Part shown: positions 27,766 through 37,145 of the stretch, in pieces
Numbering within the stretch: position 1 is the first letter of the stretch
Layout: each line of letters opens with the position of its first letter
Source of the DNA: Ignavibacteria bacterium UBA2373
Lineage (GTDB): Bacteria; Bacteroidota; Ignavibacteria; Kapaibacteriales; UBA961
Length of the DNA stretch: 64,000 bases
Direction of reading: 5' to 3'
Assembly (NCBI GenBank): GCA_002344005.1
Contig: DDTD01000046.1
Span: 133,519 to 197,518 of the forward strand
The notes under the pieces: generated by a model
Told to the model about the DNA's origin: nothing
Database searches by the model: none
The model's input: the letters and a program-made list of their open reading frames with translations, nothing else
Translations under genes and position numbers: made by a program

Positions 27766-29208
27766 ATGCTTACAAAAAATCCATTTAATTTTGACTATTC
27801 GTATTTATCTTTACCCGATAAGTTTTATAGTTTAACGAAAGCAAGTTCACTCACAGCACCTAATCTTTATATACTCAATAGTCAGTTATGTGACGATGTA
27901 AATATTCCCCCTCAAGAGTTTAAAAATTGGCTACCATTTATCGGCAACGAAAACATGGCATTACAATCATTTTCCCAAGCGTATGCAGGTCACCAATTCG
28001 GTCATTTTACGCTTTTAGGAGATGGTAGAGCAGTTGTATTAGGCGAACATATCACAAACAATAATCGTTTTGATATTCAAATCAAAGGCAGTGGACGAAC
28101 GCCATATTCACGAGGAGGCGATGGCAAAGCCACTCTTAAAGCTATGCTGAGAGAATATATTATTAGTGAATCTATGTTTTATTTACGTATTCCCACATCA
28201 AGAAGTTTATGTGTCATTAAAACAGGGCAGACTGTTCATCGCGAAACCGCACATACAGGAGCAGCTCTTTTAAGAGTAATGAAAAGCCATATCAGAGTTG
28301 GAACTTTTGAATATGCCGCACGCTTTGGGAAAAATGATGATGTAAGAGCATTGCTACACTATACAATTAATAGATTGTATCCGGCAATCGTACATGATGA
28401 AAACCCTGCTTTATGTTTACTCAATACCGTTATAGAAAATCAAATCGAATTAGTAACTCATTGGATGCGTGTAGGTTTTATTCATGGGGTTATGAATACT
28501 GACAATACAGCAATAAGTGGTGAAACATTTGATTATGGACCTTGTGCTTTCATGAATATCTATAATCCTAACACAGTTTTTAGTTCTATTGACTATAATG
28601 GCAGATATGCCTTTGGTAATCAATACAAGATTATTGCATGGAATTTAGTACGATTTGCTGAATCCTTATTACCTGTTTTAGACCCCAATCTAAAAAAATC
28701 AGTAGAACTTGCTCAAACGGCTCTTGATAGATTTGAAGAAATTTGGAGAGAAAAATATTATACCGTCATGCTCAAGAAAATTGGTATTGATTGTAATAAT
28801 CCTGAGTTATATTTTTTAGTTGATGAACTTCTATCATTAATGAAAACACAAAAAATGGATTATACAAATACCTTCTGTGATTTATCCAATAGCATTAATG
28901 ATGAGGAAGTACAGCATACCAACCCCACGATGAAACTCTGGTTAGAAAAGTGGAAAAATCATATTGAGCACTCAAGCAGTACAACTCATGCAAAAAAAGT
29001 AATGCAACAAAACAATCCTGTAATTATACCAAGGAACCATCTCGTTGAGCAAGCACTTGACGATGCAATAATCGGAGATTTGACATTATTCGAAAGTCTT
29101 TTAGACGCATTATCCCAAACCTATCAATATGAACATAAGAGATTGGAATATATGAAATCATCAAATCTTGCTTTTGAACAATCATATCAAACGTTTTGCG
29201 GAACATAA
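27766..29208 (+). CDS. selO: Protein adenylyltransferase SelO (YdiU/UPF0061)
   Basis: This 480-residue protein is a SelO pseudokinase-fold enzyme, which transfers AMP to Ser, Thr or Tyr of target proteins in a redox-linked way. The family core is strong: AYAGHQFGHFTLLGDGRAVVLGE (about residues 70-93), IQIKGSGRTPYSRGGDGKATLKAMLREYI (about 108-136), and HGVMNTDNTAISGETFDYGPCAFM (about 243-266) with the metal-binding Asn and Asp. The length fits the bacterial form. No selenocysteine or conserved C-terminal Cys motif is apparent; the protein ends FEQSYQTFCGT. It stands alone behind a 268-base gap with no notable structure. Confidence 0.95.
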   Translation: MLTKNPFNFDYSYLSLPDKFYSLTKASSLTAPNLYILNSQLCDDVNIPPQEFKNWLPFIGNENMALQSFSQAYAGHQFGHFTLLGDGRAVVLGEHITNNNRFDIQIKGSGRTPYSRGGDGKATLKAMLREYIISESMFYLRIPTSRSLCVIKTGQTVHRETAHTGAALLRVMKSHIRVGTFEYAARFGKNDDVRALLHYTINRLYPAIVHDENPALCLLNTVIENQIELVTHWMRVGFIHGVMNTDNTAISGETFDYGPCAFMNIYNPNTVFSSIDYNGRYAFGNQYKIIAWNLVRFAESLLPVLDPNLKKSVELAQTALDRFEEIWREKYYTVMLKKIGIDCNNPELYFLVDELLSLMKTQKMDYTNTFCDLSNSINDEEVQHTNPTMKLWLEKWKNHIEHSSSTTHAKKVMQQNNPVIIPRNHLVEQALDDAIIGDLTLFESLLDALSQTYQYEHKRLEYMKSSNLAFEQSYQTFCGT

Positions 29209-29357
29209 TACTCATTCAGAAAAAGTTGTAAGCTTGTTACAATATATGCTGTCCACATTTCTGTATATTAATTTTACACAGTAAAATCAACTTCATATAT
29301 ATATTTACGCCTAATTTTCCGAAGCGTGAACATCTATGTTAGATACGTGTTATTGAT

Positions 29358-29386
29358 AGAAAAAAAAAGCGACATTTCTGTCGCTT
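29358..29386 (-). terminator. Terminator of the FmdB-family gene
   Basis: A perfect eight-base stem (AAGCGACA/TGTCGCTT) is followed, reading leftwards, by a long T run. Confidence 0.88.
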
Positions 29387-29410
29387 ACATTTCTTCTTAT
29401 GTAGAGGTAC

Positions 29411-29680
29411 TTATACGCTTTCGGCACTCGCTGCCGGAGCAGGTGCAGGAGCCGATGTCGGTGAACCGGAACCTTTTTTCACATAATCAGTTAAATAGAA
29501 GCCTGAACCATTAAAAATAAGCCCCGCACCACCTCCTATTTTTCTTGTGACATTGCCTTGCCCTTTTACCTTCCCTGCACATTGCATTTCCGGACATTTC
29601 TCTAAAGGCTGTGCTGACATTGGTTGAAAATACTCAAATACCGCCCCACATGTAGAGCATTGATAATCATAAGTCGGCAT
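29411..29680 (-). CDS. FmdB-family zinc ribbon protein
   Basis: This 89-residue protein begins MPTYDYQCSTCGAVFEY, the signature of the FmdB/CxxC_CxxC_SSSS zinc ribbon, with a second CPEMQC cysteine pair at about residue 31. The end is a Gly, Ser, Ala and Pro-rich tail. Family members are putative regulatory or metal-binding proteins of unknown role. The frame is open upstream, but the ATG at 29678-29680 is the exact family start. It faces away from mntR, with about 160 bases between them. Confidence 0.9.
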   Translation of the reverse strand: MPTYDYQCSTCGAVFEYFQPMSAQPLEKCPEMQCAGKVKGQGNVTRKIGGGAGLIFNGSGFYLTDYVKKGSGSPTSAPAPAPAASAESV

Positions 29681-29786
29681 ATCAAATACACCATTTGTTG
29701 AACAAAAAAAGTAGGGAGCAATGCACGATTGATAGTAGAGATTATTGTACAGAAACACTATACTCCATCCCCTTTACAAATATCTA

Positions 29787-29816
29787 TTGTCAGATGAAAA
29801 AGTTTTACTAATTTTG
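29787..29816 (+). promoter_or_regulatory. Promoter of the mntR-mntH operon
   Basis: TTG (29787-29789), a 19-base spacer and TAATTTTG (29809-29816) match the Bacteroidota promoter exactly, with the box 28 bases before the mntR start codon. Confidence 0.78.
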
Positions 29817-29818
29817 AA

Positions 29819-29834
29819 TTTAGCTTAAACTAAA
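29819..29834 (+). promoter_or_regulatory. Palindromic operator-like site at the mntR transcription start
   Basis: TTTAG, a six-base spacer and CTAAA form an inverted repeat three bases after the promoter box, where RNA synthesis should begin. DtxR-family regulators bind palindromes with TTAG/CTAA-type arms and often repress their own gene. The fit with the adjacent DtxR-family gene makes an autoregulatory operator plausible. Confidence 0.5.
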
Positions 29835-29844
29835 AATTTATTTT

Positions 29845-30498
29845 ATGTTATCTCAATCCATTGAAGACTATATAAAAGCAATATATTTATTGCAACAGAA
29901 CAAAGAATCGGTGACAACCAATGATGTGGCGGGTCGCATGGGGGTTTCTGCGGCTTCCGCAACAAATATGGTGAAGAAATTAGCGGAGATGAATCTTGCG
30001 CAACATGTTTCATATAAAGGAGTTCGGCTCACGGATTCGGGTATCAAAGTAGCATTGGAGATCTTGCGACATCATCGTTTGTTAGAGCTCTATTTGCATC
30101 AAGCATTGGGTTACAGTTGGGACAAAGTGCATGATGAAGCCGAGCATTTGGAACATCATATCTCCGAAGAGTTTGAAGATCGGATTAACTCACTTTTGGG
30201 CAATCCACAATATGACCCGCATGGAGCACCCATACCTTCGCGAGATGGTTTTATCCCCGCAATAAGTCATGACAGCTTGGCTCATGCCGAACCTGCATTT
30301 GAATATATCATACAAAGAGTGGACGATGAAAGAGCAGAATTTTTACGATACATCGGCGAATTAGGATTATTTCCCAATGTACGATTTCATTTGATTGCAA
30401 AAGAACCCTTCAAAGGTCCTCTCACACTCATGATTGGCAATACGACAAAAATTATCGGCTATGAATCGGCTGAAAAACTATTTATTCTACGACCTTAA
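29845..30498 (+). CDS. mntR: DtxR/MntR-family metal-dependent regulator
   Basis: This 217-residue regulator senses Mn(II) or Fe(II) and represses metal uptake genes. The N-terminal winged helix (residues 1-62, IEDYIKAIYLLQQ and VTTNDVAGRMGVSAASATNMVKKL) is followed by a metal-binding and dimerisation domain with HDEAEHLEHHISEE (about residue 93) and DPHGAPIPSRDG. A C-terminal FeoA/SH3-like domain (about 145-217) makes it the long form. It is followed after 16 bases by an Nramp transporter gene, the expected target. A palindrome overlaps its promoter start. Whether Mn or Fe is sensed cannot be decided by reading. Confidence 0.93.
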   Translation: MLSQSIEDYIKAIYLLQQNKESVTTNDVAGRMGVSAASATNMVKKLAEMNLAQHVSYKGVRLTDSGIKVALEILRHHRLLELYLHQALGYSWDKVHDEAEHLEHHISEEFEDRINSLLGNPQYDPHGAPIPSRDGFIPAISHDSLAHAEPAFEYIIQRVDDERAEFLRYIGELGLFPNVRFHLIAKEPFKGPLTLMIGNTTKIIGYESAEKLFILRP

Positions 30499-30514
30499 TT
30501 TTATAGGATAGTAA

Positions 30515-32395
30515 ATGGAGTCGTCAGTATCATTATCGGAGGTACATCGCACCGTACCTATTAATCAATCACCTAATGCACTTAAACGGTTATTGGCTTT
30601 TTTAGGACCGGCATATTTAGTCAGTGTCGGATACATGGATCCGGGAAATTGGGCAACAGATATACAAGGGGGCGCTCAATTCGGATACTCATTACTGTGG
30701 GTATTATTGATGTCAAATCTTATGGCTGTATTATTGCAAACATTATCTGCTCGATTGGGTATTGTCACAGGCAGAGACCTTGCACAATCATGCCGCGATA
30801 ATTATCCGCGTCCTTTAGCAATTATATTATGGCTATTGTGCGAAATTGCTATTGCTGCTTGTGATTTAGCCGAATTATTGGGTACTGCAATAGGTTTGAA
30901 TTTACTTTTTGGCATTCCGCTTATATGGGGCGTACTTATTACGGCTTTTGATACCATTATTTTATTAACCATACAAAATCTTGGTATGAGAAAATTCGAG
31001 GCATTTATCATAACCTTAGTATTTACCATTGGTTTATGTTTTGTCATTGAATTATTTCTTGCAGGACCATCCATACCGGGAATAATCGGCGGATTCTCAC
31101 CCTCATTACCCGATGGTGCTTTATTAGTTGCTATTGGAATTATTGGTGCAACAGTCATGCCGCATAATTTATACTTGCATTCTGCATTAGTCCAAACACG
31201 AGCTTTTGATACAAGCACAGAAGGTAAAAAGAAAGCGTGTAAATATAATTTTATTGATTCTGTTATTGCTTTGAATGGTGCGTTTTTCGTTAATGCTGCA
31301 ATTCTCATTATGGCTGCTGCCGTATTTTATGAAAACGGAAAAATGGTTGCGGAAATAGAAGAAGCACATGCTTTACTGACACCATTATTGGGCACAACAA
31401 TAGCAGGAACAGCATTTGCTTTGGCTTTACTTGCAGCAGGACAATCATCAACATTAACGGGAACATTAGCCGGACAAATTGTGATGGAAGGATTTTTAAA
31501 TTTCAAAATGCGTCCGGTATTGCGTAGGATTCTTACTCGTATGATTGCTATTGTGCCGGCTGTTATCACACTACTTCAAACAGGCGAAAAAGGTACGATG
31601 GATTTACTTATTATCAGCCAAGTCATTCTTAGTTTACAATTACCTTTCGCCATTATCCCACTTATACATTTTACCTCCAATAAAAAAAGTATGGGCACAT
31701 TCGCCAATAAAACATGGGTAAAAATATTAGCATGGATTTCAGCGGCAATTATTGTCGGATTAAATATTAATTTGGTTATTGAAACCGTAAGTGAATGGAT
31801 TGCCAATGCCTCAAATCCAATGATTATGAGTATGGTCACCATTCCATTCGCCACCGGAATGGGAATATTATTACTGTATGTCACGTTCCAACCTTTCTTA
31901 AAATCACGTAAGGTAATCGAACATCCTTCATGGCAATCAGTCATGGATAAAGTGCGTTCTTCCATTACGGATGAGTCCGCACCGCAATACTCTACCATTG
32001 CGGCTGCCATAGCACATGATGACACTGACGTTGCAGTATTACATAATGCTGTGGCACTTGCACGTAAACATAATGCCTCTTTGGTTTTATTACATGTGGT
32101 AGAAGGTGCTGTCGGAACGGTGTACGGACAATCCACTTATGATGCAGAAACACGTTCAGATGAAGAATATCTTATGGCGGTGTCCAATGAATTACAACAA
32201 TTTTCCATCTCGGTAAGCGTTCACTTGGGCTATGGTAATGTTCCCAAAGAAATTGTACGTATGGTTAATGAACTTCATTGTGATTTACTCATTATGGGCG
32301 GACATGGCCACAAAGGCATAAAAGACCTTATTTTTGGAGCAACAATATCGCCTGTGCGGCATGAAGTCACTATTCCGGTGCTTATAGTACAGTAA
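30515..32395 (+). CDS. mntH: Nramp divalent metal transporter fused to a UspA domain
   Basis: This 626-residue protein couples an Nramp metal-proton symporter (residues 1 to about 470) to a universal stress protein domain (about 480-626). The transporter has the unwound helix 1 motif DPGNWATDIQGGAQFGY (about residue 42) and the helix 6 metal-binding MPHNLYLHSALVQTR (about 214), the MPH form of Mn/Fe carriers. The UspA part ends with the nucleotide-loop pattern GGHGHKGIKDLIFGAT. Such fusions are known in Bacteroidota relatives; the UspA part may gate transport by nucleotide state. It is co-transcribed with the DtxR-family regulator 16 bases upstream. Confidence 0.93.
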   Translation: MESSVSLSEVHRTVPINQSPNALKRLLAFLGPAYLVSVGYMDPGNWATDIQGGAQFGYSLLWVLLMSNLMAVLLQTLSARLGIVTGRDLAQSCRDNYPRPLAIILWLLCEIAIAACDLAELLGTAIGLNLLFGIPLIWGVLITAFDTIILLTIQNLGMRKFEAFIITLVFTIGLCFVIELFLAGPSIPGIIGGFSPSLPDGALLVAIGIIGATVMPHNLYLHSALVQTRAFDTSTEGKKKACKYNFIDSVIALNGAFFVNAAILIMAAAVFYENGKMVAEIEEAHALLTPLLGTTIAGTAFALALLAAGQSSTLTGTLAGQIVMEGFLNFKMRPVLRRILTRMIAIVPAVITLLQTGEKGTMDLLIISQVILSLQLPFAIIPLIHFTSNKKSMGTFANKTWVKILAWISAAIIVGLNINLVIETVSEWIANASNPMIMSMVTIPFATGMGILLLYVTFQPFLKSRKVIEHPSWQSVMDKVRSSITDESAPQYSTIAAAIAHDDTDVAVLHNAVALARKHNASLVLLHVVEGAVGTVYGQSTYDAETRSDEEYLMAVSNELQQFSISVSVHLGYGNVPKEIVRMVNELHCDLLIMGGHGHKGIKDLIFGATISPVRHEVTIPVLIVQ

Positions 32396-32425
32396 TGTTT
32401 TTACTATAGACAAGAGCCATTGCGC

Positions 32426-34132
32426 ATGAAAATGAAACGCTGCATCTTATACTTTTTTATCGTTCTTCATTGTATGTGGATTTTCCCACATATATGCAAT
32501 GGTGCGCAATCGCAATTATCTATACGACTTCCCGCAGGTAATAATGTAATGTTACCTGTGTATGAAATTGGTAAAAATTCTTATATACAATTAGCAGATT
32601 TTGCCACAAAAATTTTTCCCGGTAGCAGTTATGATACATATCGTCATGAGATTTTATTTAAAAATGAAATAATACGATTCGCACCAACATCATTTTTTGT
32701 TTCTCGATTTAATAATTATGAGGAGAATGTTGCACAAATGCCATTACCGTCCATTACAATACGTAATACGGTATATGTACCTACGCCCCATGTTTTTACA
32801 ATATTAGAAACATTAAAACTTTTTGCCGTTGATGTATTCCCGGAAAATATTACATTACATCATACTGCATATATGCAAAAGGAAAATGTGGATGAAATAA
32901 AAGTGGTAGAAGAAAATATACGTTTTGCTCAAACAGGCAAACCACAGGAAGAATCGCTACACAGTTCATTGCAAGACAACAACAGCAATAAGCCTGGAGT
33001 ATATAAATTACCGAGCGATTTAGCCATTCCTTCAAAAGACAAATTACTATATGCCGATAATATTATACAACAACGTTCCACTGTTGTGTCACCATTAATA
33101 CACTCGATAACATTCAGTCGTGGAGAAAACAACATAGTATGTATTATACAAGCGGATAAAACAATTCCATCTTTCCAAAAGCCGGAAATTATACAGGGCA
33201 AATCCATTAAATTTCGTATTCCATCAGCAGCTTTTTCTCTAAAGCCCAAAGACATTGTCTATCCAAAAGAAATTGAGGCGGTGCAAACAGAAATAATTCG
33301 TGATATTGCAGTGATTACTATAGTGCTGAAAAAAGACATCGAGAATGCGCAAGCCACACGTGCCGGTAATTCGACACTTAATATCACCATACCATTCAAT
33401 CATACACCTTCCGGTTCTTTATCCTCAGAGTTGAAAGATATACACATTATTTTAGATCCCGGACATGGGGGCGAGGATGTGGGTGCAATCGGTGTCAGTG
33501 GTGTCTATGAAAAAGATATTACCCTTGCGATTGCAAAAAAAGCAAAGCGAATTATTGAGGAATCCGTACCTGAAGCAATAGTCCACCTTACACGAGATAA
33601 AGATGTCTTTGTCGGATTAAAGCAACGCACAGATTTTGCTAATAAACAACAGGGCACATTGTTTATTAGTATTCATTGCAATGCAGCTCCATCCAAACCA
33701 CACACTGCCAATGGTTTTGAAGTCTATGTATTACGTCCCGGAAAAACTAAAGATGCCATTCGTGTTGCAGAGCGAGAAAATGCCTCTTTAGCGCTTGAAA
33801 AAAACAAAGATGCACAAAAGAAACTCACTGAGGAGCAGCTTATTCTCGCAACCATGGCACAATCAACATTTATGAAATTAAGCGATAAATATGCTGCAAC
33901 ATTACAAAAGAAAATCCAAAAAAAATCCACCCTTGCCGATAGAGGTATCGCTCAGGCGGGTTTTTATGTCCTTGTGGGTGCTTCTATGCCTAACGTTTTA
34001 CTTGAAACGGCATTTATCACCAATAATAAAGATGAAGAATATATAACCTCAGAAAGAGGACAGCGCGCTATGGCTGAAGCAATAGCAGAATCCGTAAAAG
34101 ACTATATTTCTTCAATAAAGGAAAAGAAATAA
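32426..34132 (+). CDS. N-acetylmuramoyl-L-alanine amidase (AmiC-type)
   Basis: This protein of about 568 residues has a signal peptide, an N-terminal region similar to copper-amine-oxidase-like and AMIN modules that bind the cell wall (to about residue 330), and a zinc Amidase_3 domain (about 345-565). Zinc and catalytic residues appear in IILDPGHGGEDVGAIG, GVYEKDITLAIAKK, FISIHCNAAPS and the final VLLETAFITN. It splits the bond between MurNAc and L-Ala in peptidoglycan during cell separation. An insert of about 70 residues between IHCNA and the end matches the regulatory helix of AmiB/C. The frame opens with TTG, but the ATG at 32426 has AAGAG ahead. Confidence 0.92.
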   Translation: MKMKRCILYFFIVLHCMWIFPHICNGAQSQLSIRLPAGNNVMLPVYEIGKNSYIQLADFATKIFPGSSYDTYRHEILFKNEIIRFAPTSFFVSRFNNYEENVAQMPLPSITIRNTVYVPTPHVFTILETLKLFAVDVFPENITLHHTAYMQKENVDEIKVVEENIRFAQTGKPQEESLHSSLQDNNSNKPGVYKLPSDLAIPSKDKLLYADNIIQQRSTVVSPLIHSITFSRGENNIVCIIQADKTIPSFQKPEIIQGKSIKFRIPSAAFSLKPKDIVYPKEIEAVQTEIIRDIAVITIVLKKDIENAQATRAGNSTLNITIPFNHTPSGSLSSELKDIHIILDPGHGGEDVGAIGVSGVYEKDITLAIAKKAKRIIEESVPEAIVHLTRDKDVFVGLKQRTDFANKQQGTLFISIHCNAAPSKPHTANGFEVYVLRPGKTKDAIRVAERENASLALEKNKDAQKKLTEEQLILATMAQSTFMKLSDKYAATLQKKIQKKSTLADRGIAQAGFYVLVGASMPNVLLETAFITNNKDEEYITSERGQRAMAEAIAESVKDYISSIKEKK

Positions 34133-34142
34133 ATCAATATAG

Positions 34143-34481
34143 TTATTTCTTTGCCGGTCTGTCGTATTGGCAGCATGTATGTAATGAAGAATATGCTTCA
34201 TCACTTGCTCTGATATCTTCCATATCATAACCACTGTCGGCGATTGATTTCTTAATGGCTGCAAGTGATATATGTGTATCATCGAATGTTACTGATAGTT
34301 TTTTTGTTTTTTTACTCCATGAAACTGTCTTGACTCCCTCTAATGTATTGACGGCTTTTTCGATAGTTTTTTTGCACATTTTGCAATTACCATAGACGGT
34401 AAATGATTCGGTTTTTTCAGCAGCAAACGCGGTCATTATCTGCATAATACCAACTGAAAGATAGATAAGGATTCTTTTCAT
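34143..34481 (-). CDS. Exported heavy-metal-associated (HMA) domain protein
   Basis: This 112-residue protein has a signal peptide (cut near TAFAA, residue 21) and one ferredoxin-like HMA domain with the metal-binding GNCKMCK motif (CxxC, about residues 32-38). It resembles periplasmic mercuric-binding and copper-chaperone domains. After the domain, a short tail ending HTCCQYDRPAKK adds a second Cys pair that could also bind metal. A GAGGG ribosome-binding site precedes the ATG. It is probably cotranscribed with the thioredoxin-like gene 36 bases upstream. Copper handling is the most likely role, but no copper pump is in the window. Confidence 0.85.
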   Translation of the reverse strand: MKRILIYLSVGIMQIMTAFAAEKTESFTVYGNCKMCKKTIEKAVNTLEGVKTVSWSKKTKKLSVTFDDTHISLAAIKKSIADSGYDMEDIRASDEAYSSLHTCCQYDRPAKK

Positions 34482-34517
34482 GATATACCCTCTTGAATTA
34501 TGATTTTTCTGAACTGA

Positions 34518-35132
34518 TTATATAGTTATTTCACATGCACTGAGAATATGGTCGCCTATTTCTTTTTCTATGCTTTTGCCTTTGTCTTGCGCATACCATT
34601 TATGTAATTGCAATTGATTATCAGATTTAGCCATACCTTCAGCTTTTCTTTGGATAAATTCTTGTGCTGCATGCGCCGGTCGCGGTCCCCATGTCCAGAT
34701 TTCTTCTTCCGATTGTGTATCAAAAGCAATGATTTTAGGAATACTTCTTGTTCCATTTGTCAAATATTTATCCATTATCTCAGGAAAAGAATCGCGCAGT
34801 AAAAAACGAACAGTAATATGAGGAGATAATTTTGCAATAGAGAGAATATACGGTACTATTTGTGAAGAATCGCCGCACCAATCTTCTGTAATTATCAGCC
34901 ATGTCTGAGGTGCTTCTATTTTTTCAACGATTTTTATGATTTCGGGAGAAGGTGTGTAGGTTTTTTCAATTCGTGCTGACCGCTGTTTATTCAAAAGGAC
35001 ATACTGTAAATGGTCGTCTTGACTTTGTGACGATGGGTCAGAAGCTAAATGCGCTCTTTGTGAAAAATATTGATTGTATTCATCGGGTGATAAACCACTT
35101 GAATACGCTGTTTGCAATACAGATGTATTCAT
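34518..35132 (-). CDS. Thioredoxin-family protein with single active-site cysteine
   Basis: This 204-residue protein belongs to the bacterial thioredoxin-like group with an N-terminal extension. The active-site segment is TEDWCGDSSQIVPYI (about residues 82-96). The second thioredoxin Cys is replaced (WCGDS in place of WCxxC), as is usual in this subgroup, so ordinary disulfide exchange is unlikely. A further family motif is GTRSIPKIIAFD, with the cis-proline at IP, and the C-terminal end continues WTWGPRPA. No signal peptide is visible, so it is cytoplasmic. It is followed by the HMA protein on the same strand. Confidence 0.88.
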   Translation of the reverse strand: MNTSVLQTAYSSGLSPDEYNQYFSQRAHLASDPSSQSQDDHLQYVLLNKQRSARIEKTYTPSPEIIKIVEKIEAPQTWLIITEDWCGDSSQIVPYILSIAKLSPHITVRFLLRDSFPEIMDKYLTNGTRSIPKIIAFDTQSEEEIWTWGPRPAHAAQEFIQRKAEGMAKSDNQLQLHKWYAQDKGKSIEKEIGDHILSACEITI

Positions 35133-35235
35133 AAATTTTCTCTAAAAATGTAAACTGATGCCCTTTAGACGGAGCATCAAGAGTTTTCATTGATACAGTA
35201 CTTACTCTGAAATTACAGACAGGCTTGTCGTTTAT

Positions 35236-36885
35236 TTATCGTTGATTTGAAATCGCCGGATGCAATGTACGGTAGTAATCGGATGTTTCTAATTTTTTTG
35301 CCGCTGTATCAATGGTAATATCGTCATATACTGAGCGTTGGATTCTTTGTCTTTTTGGTTCAAAACGCGCCCAGATTTCCTTTTCAAGTAATTTGACGAA
35401 TAATGGATATTTATCAAAACCTTTACTTTTTTGTTCTTTTTCAAGCAATTTTTCAATTTGCTCTATTTGTGCAATCACTTTGGATGAATAACCATCTTTT
35501 TCTGCGGATGAACGTAATTTTTTTACGGTATTCATTGCACCATAGCTATATTTATCATTGGCAGCAATATATTCCTCAAATTCTTTCAGAACCTTTTTAT
35601 TCACTGTAAAATCTTGCGGTAAATCATTGATTTTTGCCGCATATTCATTTGCAAATTTAGTAAAAAGCGATGATTTTACTATACGAGCTATATCTGACGG
35701 TAATTGTTCTTGTTGAATCTCAATATCGGGCGTAATACCTTTTTTATCACGCATAGGTCTTCCATTATTTGTGTAAAATATGGCACCCGAATCTGCTATT
35801 TGACTTAATCCACGATACTTACGAGCAAAATCAAATTTTTGAATTAATCGTCCCGAAGGTGTATAATATTTTGAGGTTGTCATTTTTAATGTGGAATTAT
35901 ATGGCAAAGGTACTATTGTTTGTACCAAGCCCTTACCGAAAGAATTTTCACCGACAATAATGCCTCTGTCTAAATCTTGTATAGCACCGGCTAATACTTC
36001 GCTCGCACTTGCACTGTTGCCATTAATCAGTACTGCCAAACGAACATTCGGCTCCATAGGATTTATTAGGGAACGATATATTTTGTTTTCGCGGAACTCA
36101 CGTCCTTTTGTTGTAACAATAGTGCTGCCTGTGGGTACAAATATTTTTGCAATTTCTATGGCTGATTCGAGCAATCCGCCGGGATTATCGCGCAAATCCA
36201 AAATCACTCCTGCCAAAGGTCTTTGTTCTTGCAAACGAATCAATGCCTCACGCACTTCATCTGCACTTTTTCTGGAAAATCTCTCCAAGCGCACATATCC
36301 AATACTGTCATGAACAAAACCACTGTAGGAAACGTTTTGTACTGTGATATTTTGTCGTGTCAAAACAACGCGCACCATATCACTCATGCCCTCGCGTGAG
36401 ATTGTGAACACAGCCGTTGTACCTTCTTTACCGCGAGTATATTTGCGCAAGCCGACAGTAGTTTCATTTTGTATAAATGCTGTGTCAATTTTTATGAGTC
36501 TGTCGCCTATACGCAGCCCATTTCTTTCTGCGGATGTACCTTCATAAATATCCGTTATGGTTAAAATACTGTCACGAACAGCAGCATTAAAACCAAAACC
36601 AATATATGTTCCTGTGGTGAGAATATCTATATCATCACTTTCGCCTTCTTCATAAAGCTTTGTGTATGGATCCAATTCCGTCAGCATATTCTCTATGCCA
36701 AGTTTAACAAATTTCTCAGGGTCAATTTCATCCACATAGTTTTGGCTCACCTCACGAAACAATGTACCGAAAATTTCCAATGACCGATTAATTTTATGAT
36801 AATCGGCATCACTTTTCTTCGGAACCACTGCACTAAGCGAAGAAGTACAGAAAAGAACTGCTATGATGGAAAAATAAAGTCGCAT
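35236..36885 (-). CDS. ctpA: S41 family C-terminal processing protease
   Basis: This 549-residue protease has a signal peptide (residues 1-19), a helical N-terminal domain, a PDZ domain (about residues 90-170) and the S41 core. The catalytic Ser is in NGNSASASEVLAGAIQD and the Lys in GENSFGKGLVQT. It degrades or trims proteins in the periplasm from their C termini. The C-terminal 150 residues are rich in Lys and Glu and helical, as in the Prc/CtpA branch of Bacteroidota. It is a single gene between the thioredoxin-like gene and dnaA, all on the same strand. Confidence 0.95.
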   Translation of the reverse strand: MRLYFSIIAVLFCTSSLSAVVPKKSDADYHKINRSLEIFGTLFREVSQNYVDEIDPEKFVKLGIENMLTELDPYTKLYEEGESDDIDILTTGTYIGFGFNAAVRDSILTITDIYEGTSAERNGLRIGDRLIKIDTAFIQNETTVGLRKYTRGKEGTTAVFTISREGMSDMVRVVLTRQNITVQNVSYSGFVHDSIGYVRLERFSRKSADEVREALIRLQEQRPLAGVILDLRDNPGGLLESAIEIAKIFVPTGSTIVTTKGREFRENKIYRSLINPMEPNVRLAVLINGNSASASEVLAGAIQDLDRGIIVGENSFGKGLVQTIVPLPYNSTLKMTTSKYYTPSGRLIQKFDFARKYRGLSQIADSGAIFYTNNGRPMRDKKGITPDIEIQQEQLPSDIARIVKSSLFTKFANEYAAKINDLPQDFTVNKKVLKEFEEYIAANDKYSYGAMNTVKKLRSSAEKDGYSSKVIAQIEQIEKLLEKEQKSKGFDKYPLFVKLLEKEIWARFEPKRQRIQRSVYDDITIDTAAKKLETSDYYRTLHPAISNQR

Positions 36886-37085
36886 TTCCCTGATGTAAAT
36901 AAAAAAAATTTGAACAAGTACCGTGCCGTTAGAATTTTTTGGCTATTATTAGCCATGCTTTATTGTAAGGTATTGTTTTTTATTCAAGCAAAACAACGCA
37001 ATAATGAGGAGTTAATGCTACGTGAATATACGCATGAGAGTAGAGTTCGACCTTTTTATGGCTTTCGTTGATGCATGGCAATGAT

Positions 37086-37122
37086 ATAAAAAAGGGACAT
37101 TCATTGTGATGAACATCCCTTT
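37086..37122 (-). terminator. Terminator of dnaA
   Basis: Read leftwards, a long imperfect stem (AAAGGGATGTTCAT with ATGAATGTCCCTTT) is followed by six T residues, 24 bases after the dnaA stop codon. Confidence 0.85.
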
Positions 37123-37145
37123 GAGGTCTATGCTGCATGCCTTGG

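Noticed and set aside
36796..37071. Rightward open frame of 91 codons overlapping the S41 protease start
   Set aside because: It overlaps a secure gene, and its product looks like translated non-coding AT-rich sequence.
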